Source: Ophioderma brevispina (Eukaryota; Echinodermata; Ophiuroidea; Amphilepidida; Ophiodermatidae). From it: a DNA stretch of 64,000 nucleotides. This document shows positions 27,861 through 41,135 of the stretch, in pieces. Each line of letters opens with the position of its first letter. The first letter of the stretch is position 1. Both the position numbers and the translations under genes were made by a program. Location: positions 1 through 64,000 of the forward strand of contig JAMKCH010005335.1 in NCBI GenBank assembly GCA_023653785.1, read 5' to 3'. A model generated the notes under the pieces. It made no database searches. It saw nothing but the letters and a program-made list of their open reading frames with translations, and was not told the origin of the DNA.

Positions 27861-30090
27861 CAATGTTGTGGTAATGCAAAGTTTGGCACAGTTAATTAAC
27901 CTTTTTACATGTGTTATTATGTGTCCGTAAAAATGTGTCAAATATGTGATGTGATCTATGAAAATGATCGGAAGATCACAAATATGATTTTAGATAATAG
28001 CCAACCACAGGAAAAATGTCTTTTGTTCCTATTGTTTGGGCCACCCTTCAACTGATTAAATCTTTGGAATTGGTGTATTTCAATGGGGGTTTCAGCAAAA
28101 TGTAGCTTTTTTAATGGCAGGCATACAGTTACATGAAAAGTAAAAATTGAACTGACCCGCTCCAACTCATTTTGCTTGATCACTCCTATGACCTTGGGCT
28201 GTTAACGTTAAAATAATCTGCATGTATATAATTATATGTTGTGTAATACCCTGCAGATTCCTGTGGGTATAAACAAACCTAGTTTGCTTTTTCAACTATT
28301 TAATTGGGCCAGTCCTGCCTATTGGCAACCAACCAATTTTTGACACCGTAGCGACTATTCCCCCGGGGAAACCCAAGGTGTATTCTGTAAACATTCTCAG
28401 AAAATATTCTTGGCCAACTCCTGCCATTCAGTTAAAGCAATAACAGCACATGTTGTTCGGAGAGTGCCCCCAATTTCCAAATTTTTGAGATTTTTGCACA
28501 GATCTCATTGGTAATTGGATAACAACTATACATTGAATGTACACTCAAACTTCTCACTCAACATGTCGCAAAGAACTTTTGAATATTAAAATAATTCTCG
28601 TATCCCGAATAATTAATTTGGGGCCACTGGAAATGTCATTCCAATATGAAATAGCGCCATATACATGTCAACGCTGACCCAAAGCTGTTCAAGGAGAATC
28701 CTTTTGTGTTATTGTGCCATTTCAACTCAATGCATGTACAGAAAATATTTTGCGTGTTGTACTAAGCAGCGATTTGCGGTAAATACCAAAAATAACGCTC
28801 ATGCCGTTGACAGCCCCCGTAGAAACCTGCTGGGCCAAATTGTTTGTCACCCTCTTCGGCATTTGCTGCTCTCCGTCATCCACCTAATAGGTGGATGATT
28901 CTCAAAATAACGGTGCTTTCTTTATTTAAGGGATTAACAAAAAAAGGTTTTGTTTGAGGTAACTCAAAGCATGATTATGCTAGTACTTATAGCTACAGGT
29001 GACCTTTCAGATACACACTAACGAATTCTGAATCGAATACCTCGAAAATCCGATCCAAATCAAAACTAGTTTGAAATCTATTTAAACCATGGCTGTTGAT
29101 AACTGTTAGAAGTCAATCGGATGATCATACACGCACTCATCGGCAATGGAAAGAAATACTTATAAAGATCATGGACGCAACCTGGGGTGGAAAAAGAAAG
29201 TCTCCATCGATGGTTTCTTCGTTCCTTATTTGGTGCCATCTGGTTTGGTTTACCCCACGACCAATCAACCCAGCATTAATTGCACATCACCCGATAATGC
29301 TAAATGCTTGCTCACAGACGGAAATACCACATACGAGTGATATAGCGTTCCCCCCTCAGTAGAAACATGCTGTGTGACGGTAAGACGGCCATGAAAAATT
29401 CGGAAAATAGCGGGCGATAAATATGATGCCTTATATGCTCAGTAAAACCCTTGGATTACAAGGGAAAAAAGCTGCTATTGAATTAGATTGGGGATCCCCG
29501 GGTGATAATCCCTCCCAAATCTAATGACAAAATCTGTTCTGTTACGACACCTTAACTTTTGGAGCTTTGCCTTTCCCAGGTAGAGTTTACTAGACATTTA
29601 CCAATGCAATTGTGCTAATCGCACAACTTTTGGAAATTGGGTGCTGTTACTGCTTGAAAGGGTTGTCAGTTCACCGGTGCTCTGACTTGGGCTGGAGAAC
29701 GGACTTTTGATTCTCAATAATATACGTGACATCCAGACGACATAAAACACATACTGTAAGAGATTTGAACTGATTAGACATCACACATAGTGAAAGTAAC
29801 ATTTTATTGTCACATGCCATTATTATCATTATAATAATTAACACCGAAATGTAATGGTAGTTTTATAATGAAAGCTACTAGTACTATCAAAAACAAGACA
29901 TGGTTCACATGCAGTAAATTACTTTTTTTATAAATAAAATTTAATGAAATTATTTCAACATAATACAAACTTAGTCCCATGTTTTCAATTACTGTTGTGT
30001 TACTGTATTGATTTCCAACAAAGATAGCTGCTCATTGTACAATTGCGCGTGAGTCAGTATACAATTCGGGTCATTCCTCTTTAACTATCT
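27861..30090. other. Intergenic stretch without recognised features
   Basis: AT-rich DNA. A few short open frames (the longest 88 codons at 29096-29362) show no recognisable motif and overlap another frame of similar length. Small palindromes only. Confidence 0.4.
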
Positions 30091-30094
30091 ACTT

Positions 30095-30155
30095 GTCAAG
30101 ACTTCAATGAGGGATATGCATGATTGGGTAAAGCTCTCCTCATTGAAGTCTTGAC
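30095..30155. repeat. Perfect 18-bp hairpin
   Basis: GTCAAGACTTCAATGAGG (30095-30112) is exactly inverted at 30138-30155 with a 25-nt loop. It sits just outside the foldback element. It could be a tiny MITE or a structured RNA; there is no further support for either. Confidence 0.7.
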
Positions 30156-30181
30156 ACTAACTATAGTCATTAGAACCTCAT

Positions 30182-31360
30182 GTGACCGTAAGTGAGTATG
30201 GACAATTTTTTTGCTGAAAGAAGATTAAGGGTGTGTATAATAAGAATCTGGAGGGTGCCACCTGGGCATTCTTGAGCAATTTTTGAAGAAATCCAAGATG
30301 CGTCGCCAAAATGATAATATCATGTCAACCCTATATTATCAACTATGGAGTTACTAGTTATACTATATGATCCAATGAACAGTGTATGGCACTTGTAACA
30401 GTAAGCCTACTGGGTTCAAATTCCAAAATGGAAGCCAAAGCCATATTTTAAAATCGACATATAACAGCAAGTACCTGCGATAAAAATAGACGAGAAGTCT
30501 TAGGGTTAGTTGCTAGCACATCAATTAAATACTTTTAAAATTGTAACATGAAGTCAAATCGTATGGCAGCCAAAACGTGAACATCTGATTTACCTCTTCA
30601 CAAATACTGCACAAATTATAAGTATTACAGCCTTCAAATCGAAATCAATGTGTCAACGACATTAGAAATGTACCTTTGAATTTTTCCAACCAATGTACAA
30701 CATCATTTCCATTTGTTTTAAATTCTCCAAAATCAAATAAACTATTGGTGCAAAGTTATCAACATACCATAGGAATTACATTTTTTCACATATATTGCAC
30801 TCAATTTATAATTTTTGACCCATTTTTTATTTATCCGGATTACCTGGTTATCACTTGGTATGATCATAGGTACATGTCTAATTGTTTAAATTGACACAAT
30901 AATTTTATACTTGAAGGTAATATTTAGGACATGTGCAAGTTTTTTTGAAGATATTCACTATTTTTGGCTGCCATATTGATTGACGTCATGTTCCAACTTT
31001 AAAAGTACAGAAATACATTTTGTTTCTAACAACATATCTAAGTCTTCATGTTTATTTTTATCGCAGGTAGTTGCTGTTTATGGCATATTTTAAAATTATT
31101 AGATTTGCTTTCCATTTGAGTTTGGAGTATGACTCAATGCTACAAGTGCAAGCATTTGTTCATTGGGTCCTACATATATATGAACTCCATAGTTTGATAA
31201 TAATAGGGTTGAATAGCTAATTTCATTTATGGCGACACCATCTTGGATTTCCTCCAAATGCTCAAGGATGCCCAGGTGGCACCCGGGCGATTCTTATTTT
31301 ATGCAACCCTATCTATCATTGTCAGCATAAAAATTGTGTCCATACTCATTTTTACGGCAT
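30182..31360. mobile_element. Foldback element with arms of about 400 bp
   Basis: The left arm (about 30182-30590) and right arm (about 30940-31360) are imperfect inverted copies over almost their full length. Matching landmarks are GAGTATGGACA/TGTCCATACTC, GGTGCCACCTGGGCATTCTTGAG, ATCCAAGATG, ACCTGCGATAAAAATA and GGCAGCCAAAA. The central loop is about 350 bp. No transposase was seen. A transcript through it would form a long double-stranded hairpin. Confidence 0.75.
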
Positions 31361-32869
31361 GCCTAAGTTGGACCATGGCTACCTGACTACTATTTCTGTG
31401 CAATATTACAGAGGAATAATCCAATTTGGAAGCTGCACACATGCATTTCAACAACATTTTCACCTCATTCTCAGAAGTAATTCTGACAAATTGCAAGTGT
31501 TGTATCACTGCTACAGCAAAACAAAACACTGCAAGTAATAACTATGCCCTCCTTTGAAAGTCCAGAAAGTCAAGCAACTAATTTTTTTTTTTTATATACG
31601 GCAATTTTAAGGGCGATATTGGATCGCCTTCCAAGAATTTTTTGTCCAAGCCAGATTTCTTTTGCATAATAATAATATGAATAGCTTTTTGTTCATACCA
31701 AAAAAAATTGCCTTTTAAAAAAATAGACCAAGCAAAATATTCTTTACCAATTCAATCAATCCAATATTTTGTGTGATCAATTGCCGCATCATTTGACAAA
31801 GCTTTGTTTATCTGATGAAACGGTCCCTGTTTTTCTTTGCTCATTCTGTGTGAATACAGACAGAACTTAATGGCATCTTATCTCAATCTTTACAGTCATT
31901 TTAAATACAATTTTACGAGATGGTTACGAGCTTATGTTGAAACTGTAGGAATGGGCAATTGTACCAAAGATTGAGCTATCTTATCAAGTATTTAATCCAC
32001 TTTTGTGATGAACTAAGCAATGCTTGGCGAGTGCTGCTATTGTACGGCATTACATACATATCAATATGTTACATTGAGGCCTACAAGTCAAAACAAAGAG
32101 TTGCATCAAAATTAAACAGGCTGATGGCTCTTTAATGCTTTTTAATCATTCCACATTCTCCACAAAGCATTGCAAAAATGAGCAAATCACATCTTTAAAA
32201 TCAGCAATATGCATGCCTATCAGTATGAGAGCGGAATGATTACCTGTTTTGTTCACATTGGCATTGTCTTGTGGGATTGTGAAGAAAGCTAATGACCAGT
32301 CAAGTACTTTGGATTCACCCATTCATAATCAATACTGATCTTTGACACACTTGAAAACATTCAGAATACAACAGGGTGTTATACCTTCCCACAATCCTTC
32401 GCAGTTTGTAATCTGGTCATCTGAGGGACATACACTTATGTATATAGAATTGAGCAGAAAGCAATGGTAATTCCTGCCAAATGTCCAATATTCAGAAGGG
32501 AGCTTTAAATGCCTGTATTGTTCAGGCCTGATTGAGTTCAGCTTTTTCTCTCATTTTCAGCCTGTTTTTGACCTCTGTACCCATATACCAGTTTTATGCT
32601 ATATTTCAGCTTCACCTACTTCTTCAAAACCCCACCCACAGGTCCGATTGTTGGTTATTAGCCCAAAGTATGTAGGTCTGAGGTGTTTAGCTCAGAAAGG
32701 GGGTAGATATCATAGTAACAATCAGTGCATATCTTCCTCATCAATGATGTCAGTTGAGATTCAGTGGCCACAGAATTAAAACGCGATTGTTGATTGAACG
32801 CGCTGGCGTACACACGCACGCATTTGAAGTCGGCACCTTACAGTTCCCGAGAAATACCTGCATGAGCCG
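31361..32869. other. Intergenic stretch without recognised features
   Basis: AT-rich, no repeat structure or coding exon recognised. Open frames at 32750-33101 overlap on both strands and run into the tandem repeat, so none is credible. Confidence 0.4.
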
Positions 32870-34185
32870 TGTTGACTCACTCGTGGACAATAAATGCACC
32901 ATCCCATGTGGATCTAATGACATCTGGCCAAGTGATGATGCAGGAATTTCCACCCAGTCTACAAGAGAGCATCACAAAGAAGTACACATACAAAGCAATC
33001 CAAGTGTACCAACAAAAAACTGTTCTGCATGAACTTTGACCTAGAGACAAATGAGTGATCTTATTGATAATTGCCTCATGAATTGATGAATAAACACACA
33101 ATGGTTCAGGGATACCCTAGAGGTCAAAGTTCATGTAGAGTTCAATTTTGTTGATACTCTGTACAAATATTAGCTGTTATGCAATGCCACAACATGAATA
33201 CTTTCTATATGGTTTATTTAGGTACTAGTTCAACATATGGTGTTACAAATTTCATGCTTGCAACTGAATGCATTAAGTGCATAATATGCTCGCACTGAAA
33301 ATTACGGATTTATTTAGTACCAGATGAAGTATATAAGAACCATTTCAATGACTGATTATATAGTTACTGCAAACTGACAAAATTTCCATTCACTAGAATT
33401 TGATCAGTGCTAAAAAAAAAAAAAAAAAAAAAACGTTACTCACTCGTGGAAGATAAATGCACCATCCCATGTGGATCTATGGACATACTGCAAAAGGGAT
33501 GAGTTCAGGAATTGCACCCAGTCTTAACAAGAGAGCATGCACAAAGAAGTACACTACAATGCAATCCAAGTGTACCAACAATAAACTGTTCTGCATGAAC
33601 TTTGACCTAGAGACAAATGAGTGATCTTATTGATAATTGCCTCATGAATTGATGAATAAACACACAATGGTTCAGGGATACCCTAGAGGTCAAAGTTCAT
33701 GTAGAGTTCAATTTTGTTGATACTCTGTACAAATATTAGCTGTTATGCAATGCCACAACATGAATACTTTCTATATGGTTTATTTAGGTACTAGTTCAAC
33801 ATATGGTGTTACAAATTTCATGCTTGCAACTGAATGCATTAAGTGCATAATATGCTCGCACTGAAAATTACGGATTTATTTAGTACCAGATGAAGTATAT
33901 AAGAACCATTTCAATGACTGATTATATAGTTACTGCAAACTGACAAAATTTCCATTCACTAGAATTTGATCAGTGCTAAAAAAAAAAAAAAAAAAAAAAC
34001 GTTACTCACTCGTGGAAGATAAATGCACCATCCCATGTGGATCTATGGACATACTGCAAAAGGGATGAGTTCAGGAATTGCACCCAGTCTTAACAAGAGA
34101 GCATGCACAAAGAAGTACACTACAATGCAATCCAAGTGTACCAACAATAAACTGTTCTGCATGAACTTTGACCTAGAGACAAATG

Positions 34186-34774
34186 ATTCAGTGCATGTTT
34201 GGTGGTAAAGGAGTGTCCATGTTTCCATCAGCACCCATCTTTGAGGTGCAAGTGATCTATGAATGACGCACCCATTGAACCATATTCTATATGTTCAGGT
34301 GAGTGCACTTTGACCCTCAAATGGTTGCAAATCCAAAACATGGGCACTCTTTATATGACAAAAATCCATCGATGCATTAGAAAATATTGAAGACAATTCA
34401 TTTTGGCCCATTCTATTTAAGTATTTAAACAGTAAATTGACCCAGTGGTTTCAAATAATTCAATATGATGCTGATTTAAATGCATCTGTTTCAAACCATT
34501 CCTCCAAATTTGGTAGCAAAAGTAGAAGGCATTTTGACAAAAATTCTACAAGCTGCAAAGAGATGTTCCCCTTTTCCTAAATCTCTAAGGGATGCAAGTT
34601 TTTGCCCCTGAGAGACGAGGGACGGCCTTTCCTTCACTGCTTAGTCGTGCTAGTTTCATTAGCCCTTACTGAAGTATGGCCCTGAGTATGGCGAACACAA
34701 TAGGAGGGTGCTGTTCAGAGTGGGAAAAACCAAGGAAATTTAAAAGGGTTTACACACCCTGGACAATACCCCAA
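34186..34774. other. Unique insertion between repeat copies 2 and 3
   Basis: About 590 bp of mixed sequence with no recognised gene or element. Confidence 0.4.
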
Positions 34775-35001
34775 CAATGAGTGATCTCATTGATAATTGC
34801 CTCATGAATTGATGAATAAACACACAATGGTTCAGGGATACCCTAGAGGTCAAAGTTCATGTAGAGTTCAATTTTGTTGATACTCTGTACAAATATTAGC
34901 TGGAGTTATGCAATGCCACAACATGAATACTTTCTATATGGTTTATTTAGGTACTAGTTCAACATATGGTGTTACAAATTTCATGCTTGCAACTGAATGC
35001 A

Positions 35002-35842
35002 TTAACCCTCGTCTACCGAAGGGGGGTGGTTACCACCCCCCCTTCAGGTTTTTTCCCCGGCTGCTAAAAACCCTTTTTTGTGCCAAATTATTTAATGTAA
35101 TTGTCAATTGACATGTTCCGATCATTTTTAATCCAAAAAAAACAAACATTCCACCGGGGTAGGTAAGATCACAGGGTGAGCCCAAAGTGATCGATTAGGG
35201 GGGGGTGTTACACCCCCCCCCCTCCGGAAGAGAAGAGAAGTACCAACAGTAAACACCTAACACAGGAACATCACAGACACTTGATTTTGTACCAATAGAT
35301 AGCTTATGGTCCTCCTCTTCCATTGATACCAAAAAATGGTACCATCAACATGCCTAGCATACGGAAAGGACGTCCCATTAAAGTTCGGCATGTCAGCAAA
35401 AACTGCTCATGTCCATAGCACACAAGTGGAAAAATTAATTTTCGCCAAAAAGGTTAGGATATAATCAGATTTTCTGATGGTTTTTGACCTCTACGTGATG
35501 GGAAAAGACTAGGTTTATATAATGACATTCATGTTTTTAGAGCTATGTTATATAGGGTCGTTTGCGTCGCTTAAAATTGCAAAATATCAATTTTCCCCCT
35601 ATATTTCAGTATTTTTCGTACTTTCCTCAAAATAGACAGTCATGTTGACGCATAATGGGGATGTTGTACTTATTGCGTACTCAATGGAAAGAAGATAGAG
35701 AAAAACTCTAAGCTATCCTTGGTACACAAATTTACAGGAATGGGGTTCAGTAACGAAAATCAAGGGGGGTGGTTAGGTAACCACCCCCCCCCCTCGGAGT
35801 TTGTTACAAAAAAAAAATAGGCCTCAGGTAGACGAGGGTTCA
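35002..35842. mobile_element. piggyBac-like MITE with TTAA target site and visible empty sites
   Basis: Inverted repeats CCCTCGTCTACC (35006-35017) and GGTAGACGAGGG (35827-35838) are perfect. The left flank is TTAA and the right flank TTCA, one change from TTAA. Paralogous repeat copies show the uninterrupted site GCATTAAGTGCATAAT (TTAA at 33273-33276 and 33839-33842), which rejoins exactly across the element. Ends beginning CCC plus a TTAA target are the hallmark of piggyBac elements. Subterminal GGGGGGTGGTTACC palindromes occur at both sides. No transposase in about 830 bp. Confidence 0.88.
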
Positions 35843-36181
35843 GTGGCATAATTCTCCCAGTGAAAAATTAAGGATTATTTAGTACCAGATGGAAGGCGAT
35901 CAAGAACCATATCAATGGAATGATTATATAGTTACTACAAATGGACAAAATTTCCATTCACTAGAATTTGATCAGTGCTATATTTGGCATGACTTGTAGC
36001 TTGCTATACAGCACAGAGGGGCTAGCATAAAAGGGGTGCATTGTATGGGGGACATGTGTACGAAAGTACAAACATGTGCTAACTTCATGCAAATAATATA
36101 ATCATGCCATTTTTTACCAAACATTTCAAATAAAGTTTGGTTCCATTCAAATACAAAGTTGCACAGAGATATTAAAAACAT

Positions 36182-36463
36182 TGGCTGGCATTCTGAAAGG
36201 GGGACTAACTTTAGACCTGGGTTTAAATCAGGGTTAGTCCTGCATGAGTGGACCCTTTTTCCTTTCAACATACTCTAAACATGTGCTGTAATGGGTGAGA
36301 AAATTTCTCATGGATGGGCTGTTCTGGCTCATCCATTAGGAATTTTCTCACCCATTACATTTAACTTTCACAGCATTTTGACAGAAAAAAGGTCCACTCT
36401 TGTAGGACTAACCTTGGTTTAAGCCCAGGTCTAAAGTTAGTCTCCCTTTCAGAATACCAGCCA
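36182..36463. mobile_element. Palindromic MITE of 282 bp
   Basis: TGGCTGGCATTCTGAAAGG at the left is inverted at the right (CCTTTCAGAATACCAGCCA). Matching inner blocks follow (GACTAACTTTAGACCTGGG, GTCCACTC, GGGTGAGAAAATTTCTCA/GAATTTTCTCACCC). Almost the whole element folds on itself. Target duplication is unclear. Confidence 0.75.
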
Positions 36464-36548
36464 TAGACAATTGAATATTTCTTTATAGTGATGTCAATGT
36501 CGATCTCTCAGTGCAGCTCTGTACAGGATCCACTTTGCCTACAAGTGA

Positions 36549-36714
36549 CTAACGATCTTCTGATTTCGGGTTTATGCAGGTCATAAGAGACCTAATGCCT
36601 AACTTTTCATGCAAGCCTGCATTCCAATACATGTACCTTGAAGATGTGGAAAGTTAGGCATATCTCTTGTGCATCTGCACCCGCCGCATAAACCCAAAAT
36701 CTGAAGGTCGTTAG
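36549..36714. mobile_element. Palindromic MITE of 166 bp
   Basis: CTAACGATCTTCTGATTTCG...GGTTTATGC at the left is inverted as GCATAAACC...AATCTGAAGGTCGTTAG at the right, with the inner pair GCCTAACTTT/AAAGTTAGGC. It lies 85 bp downstream of the previous palindrome but is a different family. Confidence 0.7.
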
Positions 36715-39700
36715 TTTTGTATAATTCCTGGTGGTAGGTAGGCCAACATTGTTACTTGCACTCACAAAACTTAACAAGTACACATATTTTTGCATTTACA
36801 ATCTCATTGCATAGAAATTTTAGACACTAAGTGATAGCTATATAATATTTTTTTAATTTAAAATTCATGATTTCATTTAATAAGAGTTGTTTGTTTTAGT
36901 AATGGTTATATTATAATAATTTAAATTAATGATTTCATTTAAGAATGCATTTTTTTATATATAAAACAATGCCCAAAATAAAGATGCTTTTATATTATTA
37001 TCAAAGCATAAAACCTCTTGGGATTCTTAAGGTTCACCTCTAAATGACATTGCAAGTTTTGATCCACCTGCTCCAGCAGATTGAAGGGATGGGTTTCAAT
37101 TGCAACCAGTTGCCTTGTGGTCTCTGGCAAACAACCCCATAGCTCATGGACCGTCGCAGAACGATTCCAATGGTATTAGCAAAAACTGTCTGATAGTTGC
37201 TCGATAGTTTATAACAGAAAATGAATGGGTGCTTGTGTGCTTGGCAGACACAGGTAGCAGATAACTCCAGGCAACACCACCGGTTGCACAATGGCCCCGG
37301 GAACGGACTGCGTCCGATAATCCTGGCACAATTGTCAGTTACCCGATGGTCCCAGACAAATTCAGTTGCCACATAGCCCAGAGTAGAACCATCATTTGCA
37401 TGGTGGTCAATAGGCCAAAACAAATGCTGGTTGCATGGTAACCCTATGTAAATTACCAACCAACAAGCCAGTGTTCTATAGGATGTTATAGGATACAAAC
37501 AACACCCCACCACAGGTAGGCTCAATGCTGAAGGAAAAACGGTGATTTCATCTCGATTCTCTCATTCACAATGTGCATGCCAACAGATGCCAGGAGAATG
37601 GTTTTTCTGATGCAAAATGGGAAAAGTGGAATCCACAGCCCACTGTAATAAAAAATATCAAACATGAACATGACACTCTTTATCAATGTTTTTGTCAATG
37701 CACAGTGTTAAGAATGGCTTTTTACAATAAATTTTCTTTCTGTAGACCTCGCAGACTCTCGTTGAGCTGTTTTCAACATATCTAGCAACTTTCATCCAAA
37801 CGAATGGCGGGCGCAACAGTTAGGCTGGTACATGCAGTACAAAAATGTGAATGGCAAAGAGCATGTGTGCACCCGCTGTGAATTGTGAGAACATATCATT
37901 TCTCGGCAATTTCTTACTCCAAGTATGCACAAATGATTGCTATCATTAGGCTAACCATTGTTAGCATTTAACATACTTTTGCTGAAAATACACATTATTT
38001 TACACTGAACAACCAGATATTTACATACACATGTCAATGATTTACACATGGTGGAAGAACAAACTTGTAATTTAAACATTTGTTCTTTTTTGCCTCCTGT
38101 GTCCACCTTATTCCAAAAGAGAAAACCCAGTGATCACGCAGTAGGGAAATGCATTTTAGGCATACATTAAGGAACTTCAAGTCTTTCTACAGAGAGGGAT
38201 TTCAAAATATTACACTTCAAAAACTTCACACTCCAATATAAAGTTTGGCATTTGGCATTACTGTAGTTCTTCCAGGTATGTTGATGCATCTCTCAATAAT
38301 AAGGAATTGCACCCCAGGAACTGCTGTGATACACCATGGTACCAGGAGGCAAAGTTCTCCCATGTTTACTTAGAGGCATGGTACTTTAAACACAGTTCCA
38401 TTGAATCCGGATCCATGCCCCCCCTCATCATCAGAAGACACAGTTCTTCCAAGCTGGTTTGTATTATGTGTAACATAGACTTTGACCTTTGTACTGATAA
38501 TGAGCAGCTAAGTAGAACCCACACAAGACTGATAGCACTGGCGGAGTCGAAAAAAAACTACATCTAACAAACTGCCTAATTCAAGGTTACTTAATAAAAA
38601 GGTCACCCAGTTATACCGAGCACTACAGACCACAAATAGTAAATTTGATCAAGTCTAAAATGTTGGCATTAGATACATTCCTGTAGCTAAAGGATAAGGT
38701 GCTGTAAAATCAAAGGGCCTAAAAACTCGCCTGTAACGTAATTGGTTTTAATTATTTTCTTTAAAACTAATATATTAACTAAATTGTTTACTAAATTTGT
38801 AATATTTCTATGCAGTCTGATCCTCCACATTGACTAATAATATAAATAGCTGTTCGCAGTCCATTGACTTCCCTTCCCATGGTTTGACATTTTTCCCCAG
38901 TTTGAAAACTATATTTTACTATGGCCAAATTAGCAACAATACAGCCTAACCGCATGCATGCCGAAAACAAAAATCCCTTTCCCAATGCTGTGGAAAATAT
39001 CCATGTTTAAAATCTATTAGGGACTATTCAAGGGCAAAACAAAATTGTGCTAAAATTTTGGTCTGAAACAGGAAACAAGCCATCCCAGGGAAGGGGGTAG
39101 ATTCGCACCCCAAGGGAAAATTGTCCCTTTGGATAAAAATGTCCAAATTTAGAAAAATTTGACAAGTCAGTCTACATTGTTGATGAGATATTCAAAGTCC
39201 AAAAACTTATTTGTAATGGGAGTAAGGTCTATTTTTGGTGTCGTCTGCAAGAGAGCACATTGAGATTGTCTTGGTCGTGTGTCTGTGGATCACAAATTTG
39301 TCCCCACATTTTAACCCTAAACATAATGTCCCACCCATTCCACGTACATGCTCACTTTTAATGGCACACTTGCATGCATGGCCTAAACATGGTCAGAATT
39401 AGTCAAATGCTTAGTATATATGCAATATCAATTTCCACAATACTTGGATACAATGAGTCCTGGGTAGTGTCCCTGTGTTGGTGACCTTGGGTGTCTTACA
39501 CCCATTCAAAATGAGATGGCAAACGAACATGTATGCATTGGTGAATGCTGTATTTTTACCAAAAAAGGTCCCACTTTTACAGGCTCGCACAACATCACCC
39601 GAATAAATCCTGGTATGGCCCCAAGGGATCCAACACAAAATTAGTAACCAAATAAGTTAATAATTTTTTGTGGACAGCAACGGTCATAATAAAATTTACA

Positions 39701-40790
39701 CATATTGTGCTTATCCCACAGAAGATTACAAGTTGTTATCTATTGTTTTGATAAGGTAGGCAAAGAAGCCAGCGAGTGGAATGAAGGCATTGGATATACA
39801 ATTTGCTAAAATAAAAGCAAGGTTCTCTTGATATTATCTCAAAAAACTTCCTCATCCATTGAACAAAAGTGGATTATAGGTAGTGTCACAATTCTACCTT
39901 AGATGCAGTTATGTAAAATCTGTACAATAAAGGAAAACATTTTGCTATGTACTTCATAATGTCCAATTAAAATATTACACATAATAAATTCCTAATGTTT
40001 ATTCCCTACATTTAACTTTATCCCGTACACGACAAAAGAATTATAAAAACAAAATGCAACATTTTCTTCAGTTCTTTCTTGAAATCTGTTTTAGGAAGAA
40101 GTTAGTTGATAGCTAGTAGATTTAAGATTTCAGTGTGGTGGCTCGCATTTCTACTACGTATGCCCACATCTATCCAACAAAAAGAATGGTACATTTGAAC
40201 ATTAATAAATATTTGTACATAGGACTGCATACACTCAGACATTCTAGTTTTAAAAACATTAATTAAATAGTCTGAATTTGCTTCAGCAACAAGCTGTTAA
40301 ATCATTTCTTTTATAACATTACAATCTTCACATGATAATTGGTTAAAAACAAGTGCATGACTTAATACAACCAGCTGCTATTACTATTAGTACTTAAAGA
40401 ATGTAGTGAACATATTTCAGATTTAGGTTACCATTTAAAGGAAGATGTGCCCCCATTATTTCTTCCACCGTGAAGTTGGGAATAAGTTGTAGTGGTTACA
40501 GTTGAAACCCTGTGGCCCGTATTCCTAAAAGATGTTTAACAATAAACAGTTTATCTTTGAAAAATAGTGAAGTGGATAAGTAAGAATCATTAAAATTATG
40601 AAAAAGGGTTATAGATATGTTAGTCGTTAGTACAGATCGTTATATATGTCTTTTGGTATAATAACCCAGAGAAATAGTGCTTTGCCACATTCAAAAATCA
40701 TCACCTATCTACCTCACTATTTCAAAGAAAACGTTCGTTTAACGAAACAGTTGTTAAATACCTTTTTTGAATACAGGCTGTGTGATTACC
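36715..40790. other. Long AT-rich stretch without recognised gene
   Basis: The longest open frame in the window (161 codons, minus strand, 37040-37525) lies here, but it lacks recognisable domains and its DNA carries short recurring words (GTTGC, CAACC) typical of repeats. A degraded AAGTCC/CCAAATTTAGAAA repeat at 39080-39245 resembles 17521-17645. No splice-supported coding exon was identified. An untranslated region of a neighbouring gene cannot be excluded. Confidence 0.4.
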
Positions 40791-41135
40791 TTAAAGGCCG
40801 ACTCAGAGATTTCTGAGGAGGGCGCCCTAAATTTCCAAAAAAACTCATGTTTTGTGCTTGTACATAAGGCTTGTCCATATACTAATCACTGTGTGAATTG
40901 CTAAGCTTAAATCGAATTCTTTCATATAGAAAATCACAATTGTTATAAAATTCCGATCCGGAAATTTTGTATACGCAGTATCCTATGACGTAATACTACA
41001 CATAAATGTTTACTGCTCAAACGAAAAATCGATTCATCTGATATCGAATTGTGCATTTTAGTTACTACTTTAGTTCTAGTTGACTATTTTTCTTATACAC
41101 AAAATAATATTCGAAATCTCTGAGTCAGAACTTAA
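40791..41135. mobile_element. TTAA-flanked MITE, CTCAGAGATTT family
   Basis: Left TTAAAGGCCGACTCAGAGAT and right AATCTCTGAGTCAGAACTTAA are inverted, with TTAA at both ends. The right two thirds is also found at about 12700-12993 and, noisily, at 8990-9330, both ending CTGAGTCAGCCTTTA. Shared words are ACTACACATAAATGTTTACTG, CAAACGAAAAATC and TTTAGTTCTAGT. The family is therefore dispersed, including within the ABCC intron. Confidence 0.7.

Larger units (their letters stand above)
32870..35990 (+). repeat. Three-copy tandem repeat of about 560 bp
   Basis: Copies: about 32870-33434, 33435-33999 and a partial start at 34000-34185; then 34775-35003 continued at 35842-35985. Copies 1 and 2 are practically identical from about 33030 on and end in a run of about 23 A before restarting at CGTTACTCACTCGTGG. 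In copy 3 the corresponding place continues into unrelated DNA without A's. Each unit carries an inverted pair TGCATGAACTTTGACCT / AGGTCAAAGTTCATG about 70 bp apart. Copy 3 is split by a TTAA-flanked MITE. Confidence 0.8.

Noticed and set aside
29096..29362. Two overlapping plus-strand open frames, one with INCTSPDNAKC-like text
   Set aside because: Neither has a recognised domain and there are no convincing splice sites; kept as ordinary intergenic DNA.
37040..37525. Longest open frame in the window (161 codons, minus strand)
   Set aside because: No recognisable domain, no splice or promoter context, and the DNA has recurring GTTGC/CAACC words typical of repeats; an open frame of this length can arise by chance in 64 kb.
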